Position numbers and translations under genes: made by a program. The notes beneath the pieces were generated by a model. That model ran no database searches. It saw nothing but the letters and a program-made list of their open reading frames with translations, and was not told where the DNA came from. A DNA stretch of 64,000 nucleotides from Muribaculaceae bacterium (GTDB lineage Bacteria; Bacteroidota; Bacteroidia; Bacteroidales; Muribaculaceae), in NCBI GenBank assembly GCA_017391675.1, contig JAFOXR010000024.1:1-64000 (forward strand). Direction: 5' to 3'. Shown piece after piece: positions 1-9,700 of the stretch (the stretch's first letter is position 1; every line of letters starts with the position of its first letter).

Positions 1-1107
1 CTTGCTTAATATTTTAAGGCAAAGATTTCTGGTGTAAAAGTATTCGGTTGTCAAAAAACACTCGACGGTGACTTGAAGAACGAAATGATTGAAACATCTT
101 TTGGTTTTGACACTGCAACAAAAGTTTATTCTGAAGTAATTGGTAATATTGAACGCGACTGTAATTCTGCAAAGAAATACTGGCACTTTATTAAGTTGAT
201 GGGACGCTCAGCTTCTCACATTGCTCTTGAATGTGCATTGCAAACTCAACCTAACTATTGTATCATTTCTGAAGAAGTTGAAGCTAAGAAGATGACTTTG
301 AAGGAAATTGTAAATGATATAGCAAAGGTCGTTGCAAAGCGTGCTGAAAATGGAAACAACTTTGGTATAGTATTGATTCCTGAAGGTCTAGTTGAATTCG
401 TTCCAGCAATGAAAGCTCTTATTGCCGAATTGAATGATTTGTTGGCTAAGACTCCAGATTTCGCAGAAAAGACTCCTGCATTGCAACGCGAATTTATATT
501 GGCAAACTTGAGCTCAGAAAATGCTGAAACTTATGCAAGTCTTCCTGAAGGTGTAGCTCGTCAGCTAACTCTTGACCGTGACCCTCACGGTAATGTACAA
601 GTTTCTCTAATTGAAACAGAGAAGTTGTTGAGCGAAATGGTTGGCAAGCGTTTGAAGGAAATGGCAGAAGCAGGCGAATTTGTTGGCAAGTTCGCTGCAC
701 AGCACCACTTCTTCGGATATGAAGGCCGTTGTGCAGATCCTTCAAACTTTGATGCGGACTATTGCTATGCTTTGGGATACAATGCTGCGCAATTGATTAA
801 GTGTGGTGCAACAGGTTATATGTCATCTGTTCGCAATTTGACTTGTCCATCAGTTCAATGGATCGCAGGTGGTATACCTATTACAATGATGATGAATATG
901 GAACGCCGTCATGGAGAAATGAAGCCGGTTATACAAAAGGCTCTTGTTGATCTTGAAGGCAAGCCATTTAAATATTTCGCAAACCATCGTGAAGAGTGGG
1001 CAGAAAATACTTGCTACACATATCCTGGACCTATCCAATATTTTGGTCCAACTGAGGTTTGCGATCAACCATCACGCACTCTTTACTACGAAAAAGGTGG
1101 TAAATAG
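1..1107 (+). CDS. pfp: PPi-dependent phosphofructokinase, 5'-partial, in-frame stop at window edge
   Basis: Diphosphate--fructose-6-phosphate 1-phosphotransferase, which phosphorylates fructose 6-phosphate reversibly with PPi in glycolysis. The gene enters from the left. The frame has KTLDGD (codons 55-72, family norm KTIDGD, holding the catalytic Asp), then [28 protein letters not shown], the long insert of the large PFP class, [13 protein letters not shown], and a C-terminus near [17 protein letters not shown], so the 3' end is intact. Codons 1-6 read Leu-Ala, codon 7-9 is TAA, then Tyr-Phe-Lys-Ala follows. Relatives normally have LAEYFKA here, so the stop looks like GAA changed to TAA. A TTG restart at 73 would omit the catalytic motif. 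Either the gene is broken or the first bases are erroneous; the conserved remainder favours a functional gene. A strong terminator follows. Confidence 0.85.
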
Positions 1108-1132
1108 TATATAAACCTAACTCACAGCTTGC

Positions 1133-1166
1133 AGTCCTCAAGATTTTCTTGAGGACTATTTTTTTG
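1133..1166 (+). terminator. Rho-independent terminator of pfp
   Basis: A perfect 10-bp stem AGTCCTCAAG/CTTGAGGACT with a 5-nt loop (1143-1147) is followed by a T-rich run. It lies between pfp and the convergent glycosyltransferase. The minus-strand side has no T run, so it appears one-directional. Confidence 0.9.
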
Positions 1167-1176
1167 TGTTAATGTC

Positions 1177-2109
1177 TTATTTTAAAATGAGTTTATCAGC
1201 TAAATAGAATAATATCCGATATTTTAATGGGATATCTTGATAAGTCATGATATACTTGTTTGATTCAGGGAATGTGTTTTTCCATCGTTTGAATTGTCTT
1301 GGTGAAGTGCGTAGCATCTTAATTTTTGACATGAATTTAAGATGATTCAAAAATTGCGCATACCTTTCGGTAAGTTTCCGTTCTTCAAACCATTGAGTTA
1401 AATAATTAGCGTAGATTAGCCTGTCTTCTAATTGACGCTCATGTGAAGATGAAGTTAAGGAATGATATTCGTATTTACGATAATGATAGAATGGTTTATT
1501 TAGTAAAACAACTTTAACTTGAAGAGCATAAATTCTTGAAGTAATAGATAGATCTTCCCAACAATCTATTCCATCGATAGAAGTGTTGTCTTTTAGGAAT
1601 TTGGATCTTATCAGTTTATTGCATAGCGAAAAATAATGGAAGCTAATGGGAATGTTATTCAAGTCAGAAATATCTTCGTCATTGGAGAATAATACTTTCT
1701 TTTCTTCATAGAAGGTGTTTGTATAGAATGGAGTTACCACCACATCAGCATTTTCGGCTAGAGCTTTGTTAACCATTTCTTCAATCATGGTTGGCTCGAC
1801 CCAGTCATCGCTGTCGCAGAAGCAAATAAAGTCTCCTTTGGCTTTTGTTACACCAATATTTCTAGATGATGAAGAACCCAAGTTTTTCTCGTTATCAATT
1901 ATTCTGCATATACGATGCTGATTTTTTGAAACAGCTTCTAGTAAGTTGGTATAACTGCAATCTGTAGATTTGTCGTTGACAAATATGTATTCAATTCTGT
2001 CGTATGTTTGTTCAAATAGTGAAATCGCACATTTCTTTATATATTTATGGGTATTGTAAACAGGTACAATAATGCTAACAAGTGGATTATTTGCAGTGTT
2101 TTTATCCAT
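1177..2109 (-). CDS. Family 2 glycosyltransferase
   Basis: A GT-A fold glycosyltransferase of family GT2, about 310 residues, which transfers a sugar from a nucleotide-sugar donor; acceptor unknown. The N-terminus has the typical VSIIVPVYNTHKYIKKC segment, then NDKSTD, and DSDD at residues 99-102 as the metal-binding DxD motif. No signal peptide or clear membrane span is visible, so it probably acts at the cytoplasmic face on a lipid-linked or surface glycan. It starts 18 bp after the stop of the upstream sensor gene on the same strand, so the two may be co-transcribed. It is not inside a recognisable polysaccharide cluster, so the product cannot be predicted. Confidence 0.85.
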   Translation of the reverse strand: MDKNTANNPLVSIIVPVYNTHKYIKKCAISLFEQTYDRIEYIFVNDKSTDCSYTNLLEAVSKNQHRICRIIDNEKNLGSSSSRNIGVTKAKGDFICFCDSDDWVEPTMIEEMVNKALAENADVVVTPFYTNTFYEEKKVLFSNDEDISDLNNIPISFHYFSLCNKLIRSKFLKDNTSIDGIDCWEDLSITSRIYALQVKVVLLNKPFYHYRKYEYHSLTSSSHERQLEDRLIYANYLTQWFEERKLTERYAQFLNHLKFMSKIKMLRTSPRQFKRWKNTFPESNKYIMTYQDIPLKYRILFYLADKLILK

Positions 2110-2127
2110 TTATATAAAATTAATTTG

Positions 2128-4506
2128 TTATCGTGATGTTAAAACTTTTATATAACCTAAGTATTTATAAACAGTACCATTGATTTCGTTCTTTACAGGA
2201 GTAAGATTAATATCAAGCGATATATTCTCCTTTGTTATTGGTGCAGTTATGTTTAATGTCAAATCATTAATATGTTCTTGCCCGTTATTCAATTGTGCAA
2301 TATAATTATTAAATGCTTCAATGGATTCATTGTCTAGATGTCTGGTAATATTACTGTCATCGATACCATACTTTGATGTTATCTGAATAGGAAACAATGT
2401 GTTGTCTTGTTCTTCTGTGTAATATTCAGTGAACCAAATATTGTTGTTCTCGCATGCAAGTGTTGCAAATTCCTTGAATTCTTCAAACTCGCGTATGAGC
2501 ATGAATTGTTCTGTGATGTTATGATATACTCCGATAACTTTAATGCCAGAACTATCTCCCTGCATAACGCGTAAGTACAGCTCATAGTAATTATACGCTT
2601 TGGATTTATCAGGTGAAAATCTAATTACTAGATAGGATTTATTTATGCTTTTATTTTTTATTTCTTGTAATGCGTCTTTTATTTTGTGGATATCATCTTG
2701 ATGGGTATGTTCCAGAATATCTTCAATGCTCATTACTTTTTTTGTCCCTGAATTTGTCTTAATAGAGACTATATCATCAGCGGGATTATATTCAACGAAT
2801 TGATACTTGCTAGACGAAATTAATAGTTGAAGTTTATCTTCCAACTCTTTATTCTTAGAAAAAATAGGATGGTTTTCTGCTGTTGGCATGACTAACAGTG
2901 AAATGCCAATGATTGTGTTACTGTCATATCGAATGGCGTTTAGAATCAAATCACATGGATAATACTCGCTATCTTTTCTAATCATTCTGTTTATTGAAAA
3001 TCTAGCACGCCGCTTTTCTCCATTAAGAATAGATAGGAATTCATCAATAAAGATAGAACGGGATAGAGGGTGGATATATGGTAAAATCTGTTCATATGTC
3101 ATGCCCATGCTCTTGATTTCGTTATCTGCAATGTAATAGAATTTATCGTCAAACGCATCATAATAGCTGATTTCCAGTAGTTTGTTGTCCGATATTTGAG
3201 AAAGCGTAGTAATATGTTTTAGATCCTCATAATTAGCATTCCGTAAATCGGTGATATCATATATGTATGCAAAATATCCATGTATTGGGGAATTATAATT
3301 ACATGCAGGTACAATGTGTATATTGAAAATTCTATTATGTGGAAGAGGATAATCTCCTAAATAATTAAATAAATTTTCATGATTAATGAGGTCATAGATA
3401 AGTTGTATAGGCTTATTGTATTGAAGATCTTCAATCATGTCTGAACTAAGAATGGAATAATCAAACAAGGTATGCTCTCCTAAATGAGGCGTAACTAGCT
3501 TGTTGTGGTTCATAAGCTCCTCAGCTGCTGAATTGATAAATTGTATTTGACCAGATATGTCATAAAAAACCACTGCTGTAGGTACTGATTCATAAATGTT
3601 TTTTATGTATGTCTCAAATGATGACGGGTCAATTTGTTTTTTCTTCGATTTTCTATTTGCAGCTTGATATATCCAGTGTATGTATAATATATATATGATT
3701 AAAACCATAAAAAATATTGAACATATTATGATAATCCACAATTCAAATTTGCTGATGGAATCGCGATTCTCAGGGAAAAATCTCCTAGAGTAGATAGAAT
3801 CATAAGTACCGTTTGAACGAATAACCTTTAATGAGGAATTTATTTTTTCGATAATTTTCTTGTTCTTAGGAGAATTTATCATTACAAATCTGATTGCAAG
3901 CGGCTGGCATAAAAGTGTTTTTACTGACAAATTCGACAACTCTAATCTCTTGATGTAATAATATGCTGCATCATTGCTTGTAATCATTGCATCATATTTT
4001 CCAGACGACAGAAGTCTTAATCCGTCTGGCACGCTTTTAATATATGCAAATTTTATGTTGAGTTTCCTTTGCTGAAATTGTATAATTAAAGGTGAATCTT
4101 TTACTATGAGGACATGCTTACCATTCAAATCTTCTAGACTTTCAATGCCGGAATAAACGCGAGTAACGATATCATTATCAATATATCCAAATGGGTCCGA
4201 TGAAATGAATTTGCTGTCTTTGGGAATTGAATCCATTGAAGTCGCCAATTCAGTACTATCTAGTACTGTTGAATAAAAATTAAAGATTCTTTTGTCGGGA
4301 ACCATATGGTAATCAAAATGGTTAATAGCATTTATTGCTTTAAACACTTCTGTGGTAAAACCAATTGGCTTGCCGTCATTATTAGTGTATTCAAATGGTG
4401 CGTATGAATCATTAATTCTTAAAATAACATGCTGATTGGCAAAGCCCGAGATGCCAATCGAAATCATTAATATAGTTAGAAGCGTTATTCTTTGATGCTT
4501 AAACAC
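2128..4506 (-). CDS. Membrane sensor: periplasmic SBP_bac_3-like domain, TM, PAS domains, no kinase
   Basis: A 792-residue membrane protein. Residues 1-23 are a signal sequence; about 26-245 resemble a family 3 solute-binding domain (HVILRINDSYAPFEY, GKPIGFTTEVFKAI, LSSGKYDAMITSNDAA). A strong membrane span lies at about 255-280, and the rest is cytoplasmic with about four PAS-like segments (roughly 295-420, 435-550, 560-675, 680-790); the first has ESVPTAVVFYDISGQIQFINSAAEEL. The protein ends VLTSR-stop at the close of the last PAS-like segment. No HisKA, HATPase, GGDEF, EAL or response-regulator domain is present, and no kinase remnant follows before the glycosyltransferase. Relatives with this front end are usually histidine kinases. 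It may relay ligand binding through a partner, or be a truncated kinase. A good promoter lies just upstream. Confidence 0.8.
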   Translation of the reverse strand: MFKHQRITLLTILMISIGISGFANQHVILRINDSYAPFEYTNNDGKPIGFTTEVFKAINAINHFDYHMVPDKRIFNFYSTVLDSTELATSMDSIPKDSKFISSDPFGYIDNDIVTRVYSGIESLEDLNGKHVLIVKDSPLIIQFQQRKLNIKFAYIKSVPDGLRLLSSGKYDAMITSNDAAYYYIKRLELSNLSVKTLLCQPLAIRFVMINSPKNKKIIEKINSSLKVIRSNGTYDSIYSRRFFPENRDSISKFELWIIIICSIFFMVLIIYILYIHWIYQAANRKSKKKQIDPSSFETYIKNIYESVPTAVVFYDISGQIQFINSAAEELMNHNKLVTPHLGEHTLFDYSILSSDMIEDLQYNKPIQLIYDLINHENLFNYLGDYPLPHNRIFNIHIVPACNYNSPIHGYFAYIYDITDLRNANYEDLKHITTLSQISDNKLLEISYYDAFDDKFYYIADNEIKSMGMTYEQILPYIHPLSRSIFIDEFLSILNGEKRRARFSINRMIRKDSEYYPCDLILNAIRYDSNTIIGISLLVMPTAENHPIFSKNKELEDKLQLLISSSKYQFVEYNPADDIVSIKTNSGTKKVMSIEDILEHTHQDDIHKIKDALQEIKNKSINKSYLVIRFSPDKSKAYNYYELYLRVMQGDSSGIKVIGVYHNITEQFMLIREFEEFKEFATLACENNNIWFTEYYTEEQDNTLFPIQITSKYGIDDSNITRHLDNESIEAFNNYIAQLNNGQEHINDLTLNITAPITKENISLDINLTPVKNEINGTVYKYLGYIKVLTSR

Positions 4507-4531
4507 AACAGTTAATGTTAAATATTATTCA

Positions 4532-4563
4532 CAAACTTAGCTTTTTTGCATTAAATTGCCAAA
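4532..4563 (-). promoter_or_regulatory. Bacteroidota promoter for the sensor gene
   Basis: On the minus strand TTTG (4563-4560) is separated by 20 bp from TAAGTTTG (4539-4532), matching the -33 TTTG and -7 TAnnTTTG elements of the Bacteroidota primary sigma factor. The start codon is at 4506. Confidence 0.65.
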
Positions 4564-4693
4564 TAAATTCAATGTTTTTTGTCGAAACACCTGAATATTA
4601 TGGTGTGATGTGATAAAATTGTAATATTTTTGTATAAATTGATTTGAAGTATTATATGAAAAATTAGAAAATATCTGTTTTCTTGAAATAAAA

Positions 4694-4725
4694 GTTGTGT
4701 GTTAAATCATATATTGTTATTTTTG
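4694..4725 (+). promoter_or_regulatory. Probable promoter for nadE
   Basis: TATTTTTG at 4718-4725 fits the TAnnTTTG element. GTTG at 4694-4697, 20 bp upstream, is a weak -33 match. The start codon is at 4746, implying a leader of roughly 15 nt. Confidence 0.5.
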
Positions 4726-4745
4726 AATGAATAAATTTATATGAT

Positions 4746-6686
4746 ATGGATTTAAGTTTTTTGCGTGTAGCAACTGTCGTTCCACATGTAAATGTGGCTG
4801 ATTGTGATTTTAATACGAACAATATTATTGATCAATGTTTTGTAGCGGCAGAACAAGGAGCAAAAATTATTTTGTTTCCCGAACTAAGCCTTACTTCGTA
4901 TACATGTGGAGATTTATTTAATCAGTCGTTGCTGTTAGATAATGCGGAGAAGTCGTTAGTATATATAAAGGAAAGGACTAAAGAACTGGACTGTGTGGTT
5001 ATCGTAGGTGCGCCGTTGAGAAACAACGGTAAATGCTATAATTGTGCTGTAGTAATGCTGCATGGCTGTTTTATAGGTGTTGTGCCTAAGACTTATGTCC
5101 CAAGTGGTAGAGGTGTAAATGAGAAGAGATGGTTTGCATCTTCAATTATAAATAGTAATGAATTTGTTAAAATAGGCGATTTTGAGGTTCCATTTGGGTC
5201 AGATCTGTTATTTGAACAAGGTGCTGTGAAATTTTGCATAGAAATTGGTCATGATTTGCTGACGCCAGTACCACCAAGCACCTATGCCTCTTTGAATGGG
5301 GCAAATGTGATTTTGAATTTGTCTGCTAGAGATGAAACCGTAGGTGGATACAATTATTTAAAGTCACTGATTGAAGTCCATTCGTCGAAGTGTTCATCTG
5401 CTTATGTGGTGTCGTCAAGTGGCTCTGGGGAGTCTACTACCGACACTGCTTATGTAGGTTGTGCTTTAATTGTTGAAAATGGTAAGGTCTTAGGGGAAGC
5501 AGCGCGTTATGGTCATAATGGAATGATTGAAATTCGCGATATTGATATAGAATTATTGAATAATAATCGCAGAATGCTGGATTTTATAAATGATTTAGCA
5601 AGCGATATTAAGAAAACATATAAAGAGATTCCTGTTTGTGGTGTTGAATTGCTTCATGGAGGAGATGTGTCGTTATTAAGGAGCATCAGAAGGAATCCCT
5701 TTATTCCATCAAATGATGCTGAGTTGCAAAACCGATGCGAGGAAGTTGTTAATATTCAAGTTGAAGCATTAATAAAGCGATTGAAATTTACAGGTATAAA
5801 GAATGTTGTTATCGGTGTTTCTGGAGGATTGGATTCGACATTAGCATTATTGGTCTGTCATAGTGCATTCAATAGAATGGGTTATGATGTGAAGGGCATA
5901 AAAGCTATAACGATGCCAGGATTCGGGACTACAGATAGAACCTATATGAATGCTTTGGATTTGATGAGGCAACTTAATGTGGATCAAAAAGAAATCTCAA
6001 TAAAGAAATCGGTGGAACAGCACTTTGTTGATATTGATCATGACATTAAAGTGCATGATGTAACCTATGAGAATAGTCAGGCTCGTGAAAGGACACAAAT
6101 TCTAATGGATTATTCAAATAAATGTAATGGATTGGTTGTTGGGACAGGAGATTTGTCTGAATTGGCTCTTGGTTGGGCTACTTATAATGGAGATCATATG
6201 TCCATGTATGGCGTAAATGCTGGTGTGCCAAAGACTTTAGTCCAGCATTTAGTAAGATGGTTTGCACTTAATTCCGATGAGAACACGAAAAAAATATTAC
6301 TGGATATAGTAGATACTCCAATTAGTCCGGAATTGGTGCCTGCTGATGAGCTAGGCAACATAAAACAAAAGACCGAGGATCTTGTAGGCCCATATGAGCT
6401 GCATGATTTCTTTTTGTATTATTTTATAAGATTTGGATTTTCTCCGCGTAAAATATATAATTTAGCCATAAGTGCATTTGAAGGGGAATATGAACCTGAA
6501 ACCGTAAAAAAATGGCTTAGAACATTTGTGAGAAGGTTCTTCCAGCAGCAATTCAAGCGTTCATGCTTGCCTGATGGTCCAGGTATTGGAACCGTTAGTT
6601 TGTCTCCAAGAGGCTATTGGAGTATGCCGAGTGACGCATCAATGGCGTTGTGGATTGAAGAATGTGACAAATTGTGTGAAAAATAA
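4746..6686 (+). CDS. nadE: NAD+ synthetase (glutamine-dependent type) with altered glutaminase active site
   Basis: Two-domain NAD+ synthetase, 646 residues, which amidates nicotinic acid adenine dinucleotide to NAD+ in the cytoplasm. Residues 1-290 form a nitrilase-type glutaminase domain; about 330-640 form the ATP-pyrophosphatase synthetase domain with SGGLDST near 359-365, TMPGFGTTDRTY and YNGDHMSMYGVNAG. In the glutaminase half the catalytic Glu46 (LFPELS) and Lys115 (VPKTY) are present. At the nucleophile position the sequence reads EIGHD where the family has EICED: Gly168, codon GGT at 5247-5249. TGT to GGT is one base. Without the Cys the enzyme should not hydrolyse glutamine and may rely on free ammonia. 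The synthetase half looks normal, so NAD synthesis itself is likely retained. Confidence 0.93.
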   Translation: MDLSFLRVATVVPHVNVADCDFNTNNIIDQCFVAAEQGAKIILFPELSLTSYTCGDLFNQSLLLDNAEKSLVYIKERTKELDCVVIVGAPLRNNGKCYNCAVVMLHGCFIGVVPKTYVPSGRGVNEKRWFASSIINSNEFVKIGDFEVPFGSDLLFEQGAVKFCIEIGHDLLTPVPPSTYASLNGANVILNLSARDETVGGYNYLKSLIEVHSSKCSSAYVVSSSGSGESTTDTAYVGCALIVENGKVLGEAARYGHNGMIEIRDIDIELLNNNRRMLDFINDLASDIKKTYKEIPVCGVELLHGGDVSLLRSIRRNPFIPSNDAELQNRCEEVVNIQVEALIKRLKFTGIKNVVIGVSGGLDSTLALLVCHSAFNRMGYDVKGIKAITMPGFGTTDRTYMNALDLMRQLNVDQKEISIKKSVEQHFVDIDHDIKVHDVTYENSQARERTQILMDYSNKCNGLVVGTGDLSELALGWATYNGDHMSMYGVNAGVPKTLVQHLVRWFALNSDENTKKILLDIVDTPISPELVPADELGNIKQKTEDLVGPYELHDFFLYYFIRFGFSPRKIYNLAISAFEGEYEPETVKKWLRTFVRRFFQQQFKRSCLPDGPGIGTVSLSPRGYWSMPSDASMALWIEECDKLCEK

Positions 6687-6714
6687 AAAAGCAATGGTAA
6701 ATATTACCGATTAG

Positions 6715-6760
6715 TAAAGAATCAATTCTTAATATGATTGAGAATTGATTCTTTATTTTT
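6715..6760 (+). terminator. Terminator of nadE, overlapping the tamB promoter
   Basis: A perfect 15-bp stem (6715-6729 with 6741-6755; core GAATCAATTCT/AGAATTGATTC) has an 11-nt loop and is followed by five T. A smaller hairpin GGTAA-ATA-TTACC lies at 6696-6708. The T tract runs into the promoter element at 6760-6767. Confidence 0.85.
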
Positions 6761-6767
6761 ACCTTTG
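6737..6767 (+). promoter_or_regulatory. Promoter for tamB
   Basis: TACCTTTG at 6760-6767 matches TAnnTTTG. ATTG at 6737-6740, 19 bp upstream and in the loop of the preceding terminator, is a partial -33 element. The predicted start point is only a few bases before ATG 6779, which argues against an in-frame GTG at 6767 being the translation start. Confidence 0.55.
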
Positions 6768-6778
6768 TGGTAATCTTT

Positions 6779-9700
6779 ATGAAAGCAGTATTTTATAATA
6801 TATATAAAGTATTTAGGAGTATAGTAGTATTTGGAATTGTGACATTTGTTACGGTTTTTGTATTACTATATCTGTTATTGCTTGTTCCTTCTGTACAAGA
6901 TGAAGTTAAGGACTTGGCGCAGACTGAATTGAGTAAGTTGCTGCATACAAATGTAAACATTGATAGATTAAGCATTGAACCATTTAATAAAGTGGTTTTG
7001 CATGATGTGGAGATACCCGATCAGCAAGGAAAACAACTGTTGAATGTGGATAAGATAGGAGCGGGCTTTAGTGTATATAACTTTTTCCTGAGAGGTCGTG
7101 TTGTTTTCACTTATGCTGAACTAATAGGATTAGATGGTAAAATATATAAGGATAACGCGCAATCGGAAGCCAACATTCAATTTATAATAGATGCTTTATC
7201 TCCAAAAGACAAGACAAAACCTCCAACTAAATTTGACCTTTCTATATACAATATAGTACTAAGAAAAAGCGCATTGTCGTATGATTTATTAAGTGATACT
7301 TCAAGTGTTGATTGGTTTAATGCTAATCATATATCAATCCGAGACCTAAGAGCGGATATAGCAATACCACGCCTTAAAAATGAGGACTTCAATATTATTG
7401 TCAAAAGATTGTCCTTTGAAGAGCAATGCGGTTTTGCAGTTAAGAACTTTACTGTTAAAACCAGAATTAATAACAATGAGATTTCTGTTGCCGATTTTAA
7501 GCTTGAACTGCCAAATTCAAGTATTTCAACCGATGATTTTGCAATTGAGATTAATGGCCTAAAGGATTTAAAGAAAGATATATCAAGTATTGAATGGAAT
7601 ATTAATATGCCAGATTCGTATTTGGCGTTGAGTGATGTCTCTTGTTTCTTGCCGCAATTTTCAGAAATTGACGATGTTTTGAATCTATCATTGTCAATAA
7701 ATGGCACATTGGAAAAGCTTGAGCTTCCGAAAATAAACATTTATTCGGATAATGATCTATTAACACTGGTTGCAAATGGTGAACTATATGGACTTGATAG
7801 TGATTCACTATCTTGTGATTTGAACAGGATCTACTTAAAAGCAAGAGGTGCCGATATCGTTAAACTAGCCTCTAATTTCACTAAAGTATCTCAACAAGCT
7901 AGAAATGTGCTATGTAATATTGGCACATTTGTAATAGATGGCTCGTTGATTGGTTCACAAGCCGATTGTAATTTCCGAGGAAAGCTATCAACGGCTGTTG
8001 GAAAGCTGTCATTAGATGGGAACTTTGCAAATAGCAGTGGTGTACAAAAGTTCAGTGGTGATATTTCAGCTGATAATTTAATGCTCGGTAAGCTGCTCAG
8101 TCAACCTGTCCTTTTAGGAGAAACATCTTTTACAGCGAAGGTTAATGGTTCTAAAAATGCCAGTGGCTTGTCAGGGAGTGTTGTTGGTAATGTAAATTAT
8201 TTTGATTTTAAAGGATACCGATACAGCAATATATCGACAAATCTTAATGCAGATTCCAAAGGATACAGTGCAGAAGTAACAGTAGCTGATAAAAACTTGA
8301 AACTGTTTGCCGAAGGTGCTGCTTCATTGAAGGAAATAGAAAAGCATATAAATTTCCGGTTAAGTGTTGGTGAATTTAATTTGGCTAGGACTAATTTGAA
8401 TAATAAATATCCGTCTCATAATATATCTTTTGATATAGAAGCAGAATCGAGAGGGGATATTAGCGAAAATTTGAATGGCGAAATTGTTCTTAGAGATTTA
8501 TGTTATAAAGATAGTGTAGGCAATGGCCTTGAATTAGATAGACTCTTAATAAAGGCTGATAGCAGAAATAATCCTAATGTGATAAATTTGGAGTCGGATA
8601 TCTTAAACGGCCAATTGAAAGGGGATTATAACTTCAAAACTATTGTGCCTGTATTGAAAGGAATAATTGCTGATGTGTATCCTTCATTATTCGAAAATAA
8701 AGGACATAACAAAGAACTCTCAGGAGTGAAAAACAATTTCAATTATGCATTCAATGTAGAAAGCAATGAAACGACAAGAGCGTTTGTGGATTTTTTCAAG
8801 TTACCTATAACAATTCCGTATCCAGTGGCATTGAATGGTTTTGTTAATGAGACTAGTCGTTCATTCTTGTTGGATTTGAATGCACCTTATCTAGCGCAGA
8901 AGAAGAAACTGATAGAAGGAAGCCGAATCACTATTGGAGTGGATAGCACAGATTCTGAGATGAAAATTGATATCGCAACGAAAATGCCAACTAAGAAAGG
9001 CAAGATGTCATTGTTATTGAAGGGTCGTGGAAAGAATAATAGATTGAATACTAATTTAGGTTGGGTTGTTGATAGGAAAGAGGCATACCATGGGAATGTT
9101 GATTTATCAATTGGTATTGGAAGAGTTAATGAAACAAATTCATTAATGTCGACAATAGATGTTAAGCCTACAACGATGGTTTTTAATGATACGACTTGGC
9201 ATGTCCATAATTCTAAAATAGGTATTTACAATAAAACAATTAGAGTAGATGATTTTCGTGTAACTAGTGATAATCAGTTTATATGGATTGATGGTAGAAG
9301 TTCTGCCGATAACCAAGATGAAATTAAGATTGAGCTGAAAGATATCAATCTGGATTATATATTTGAGACTCTTCAAATAAATAATGTAACATTTGGAGGT
9401 AAGGCTACTGGTCGCATTTTGGCATCATCAGTTCTATCGAAAGCACCCAAACTGGAAACCGAAAGCTTTTTTGTTAAAGATATGACATATAACAGTTCAT
9501 TGCTGGGTGATGCTGATATGAAGAGTTTTTGGAATAATGAAAAGAAATATGTGGCAATACAAGCATTAATAACGCAGCCAAATGGCTTGAAAAGTGATGT
9601 TGATGGAGAAATATATCCAATGAATGATTCATTACGGTTTGATTTCAGGGCAGAGAAATTAAAAGTTGGATTTATGAAACCATTTTTGGCAGCGTTTACA

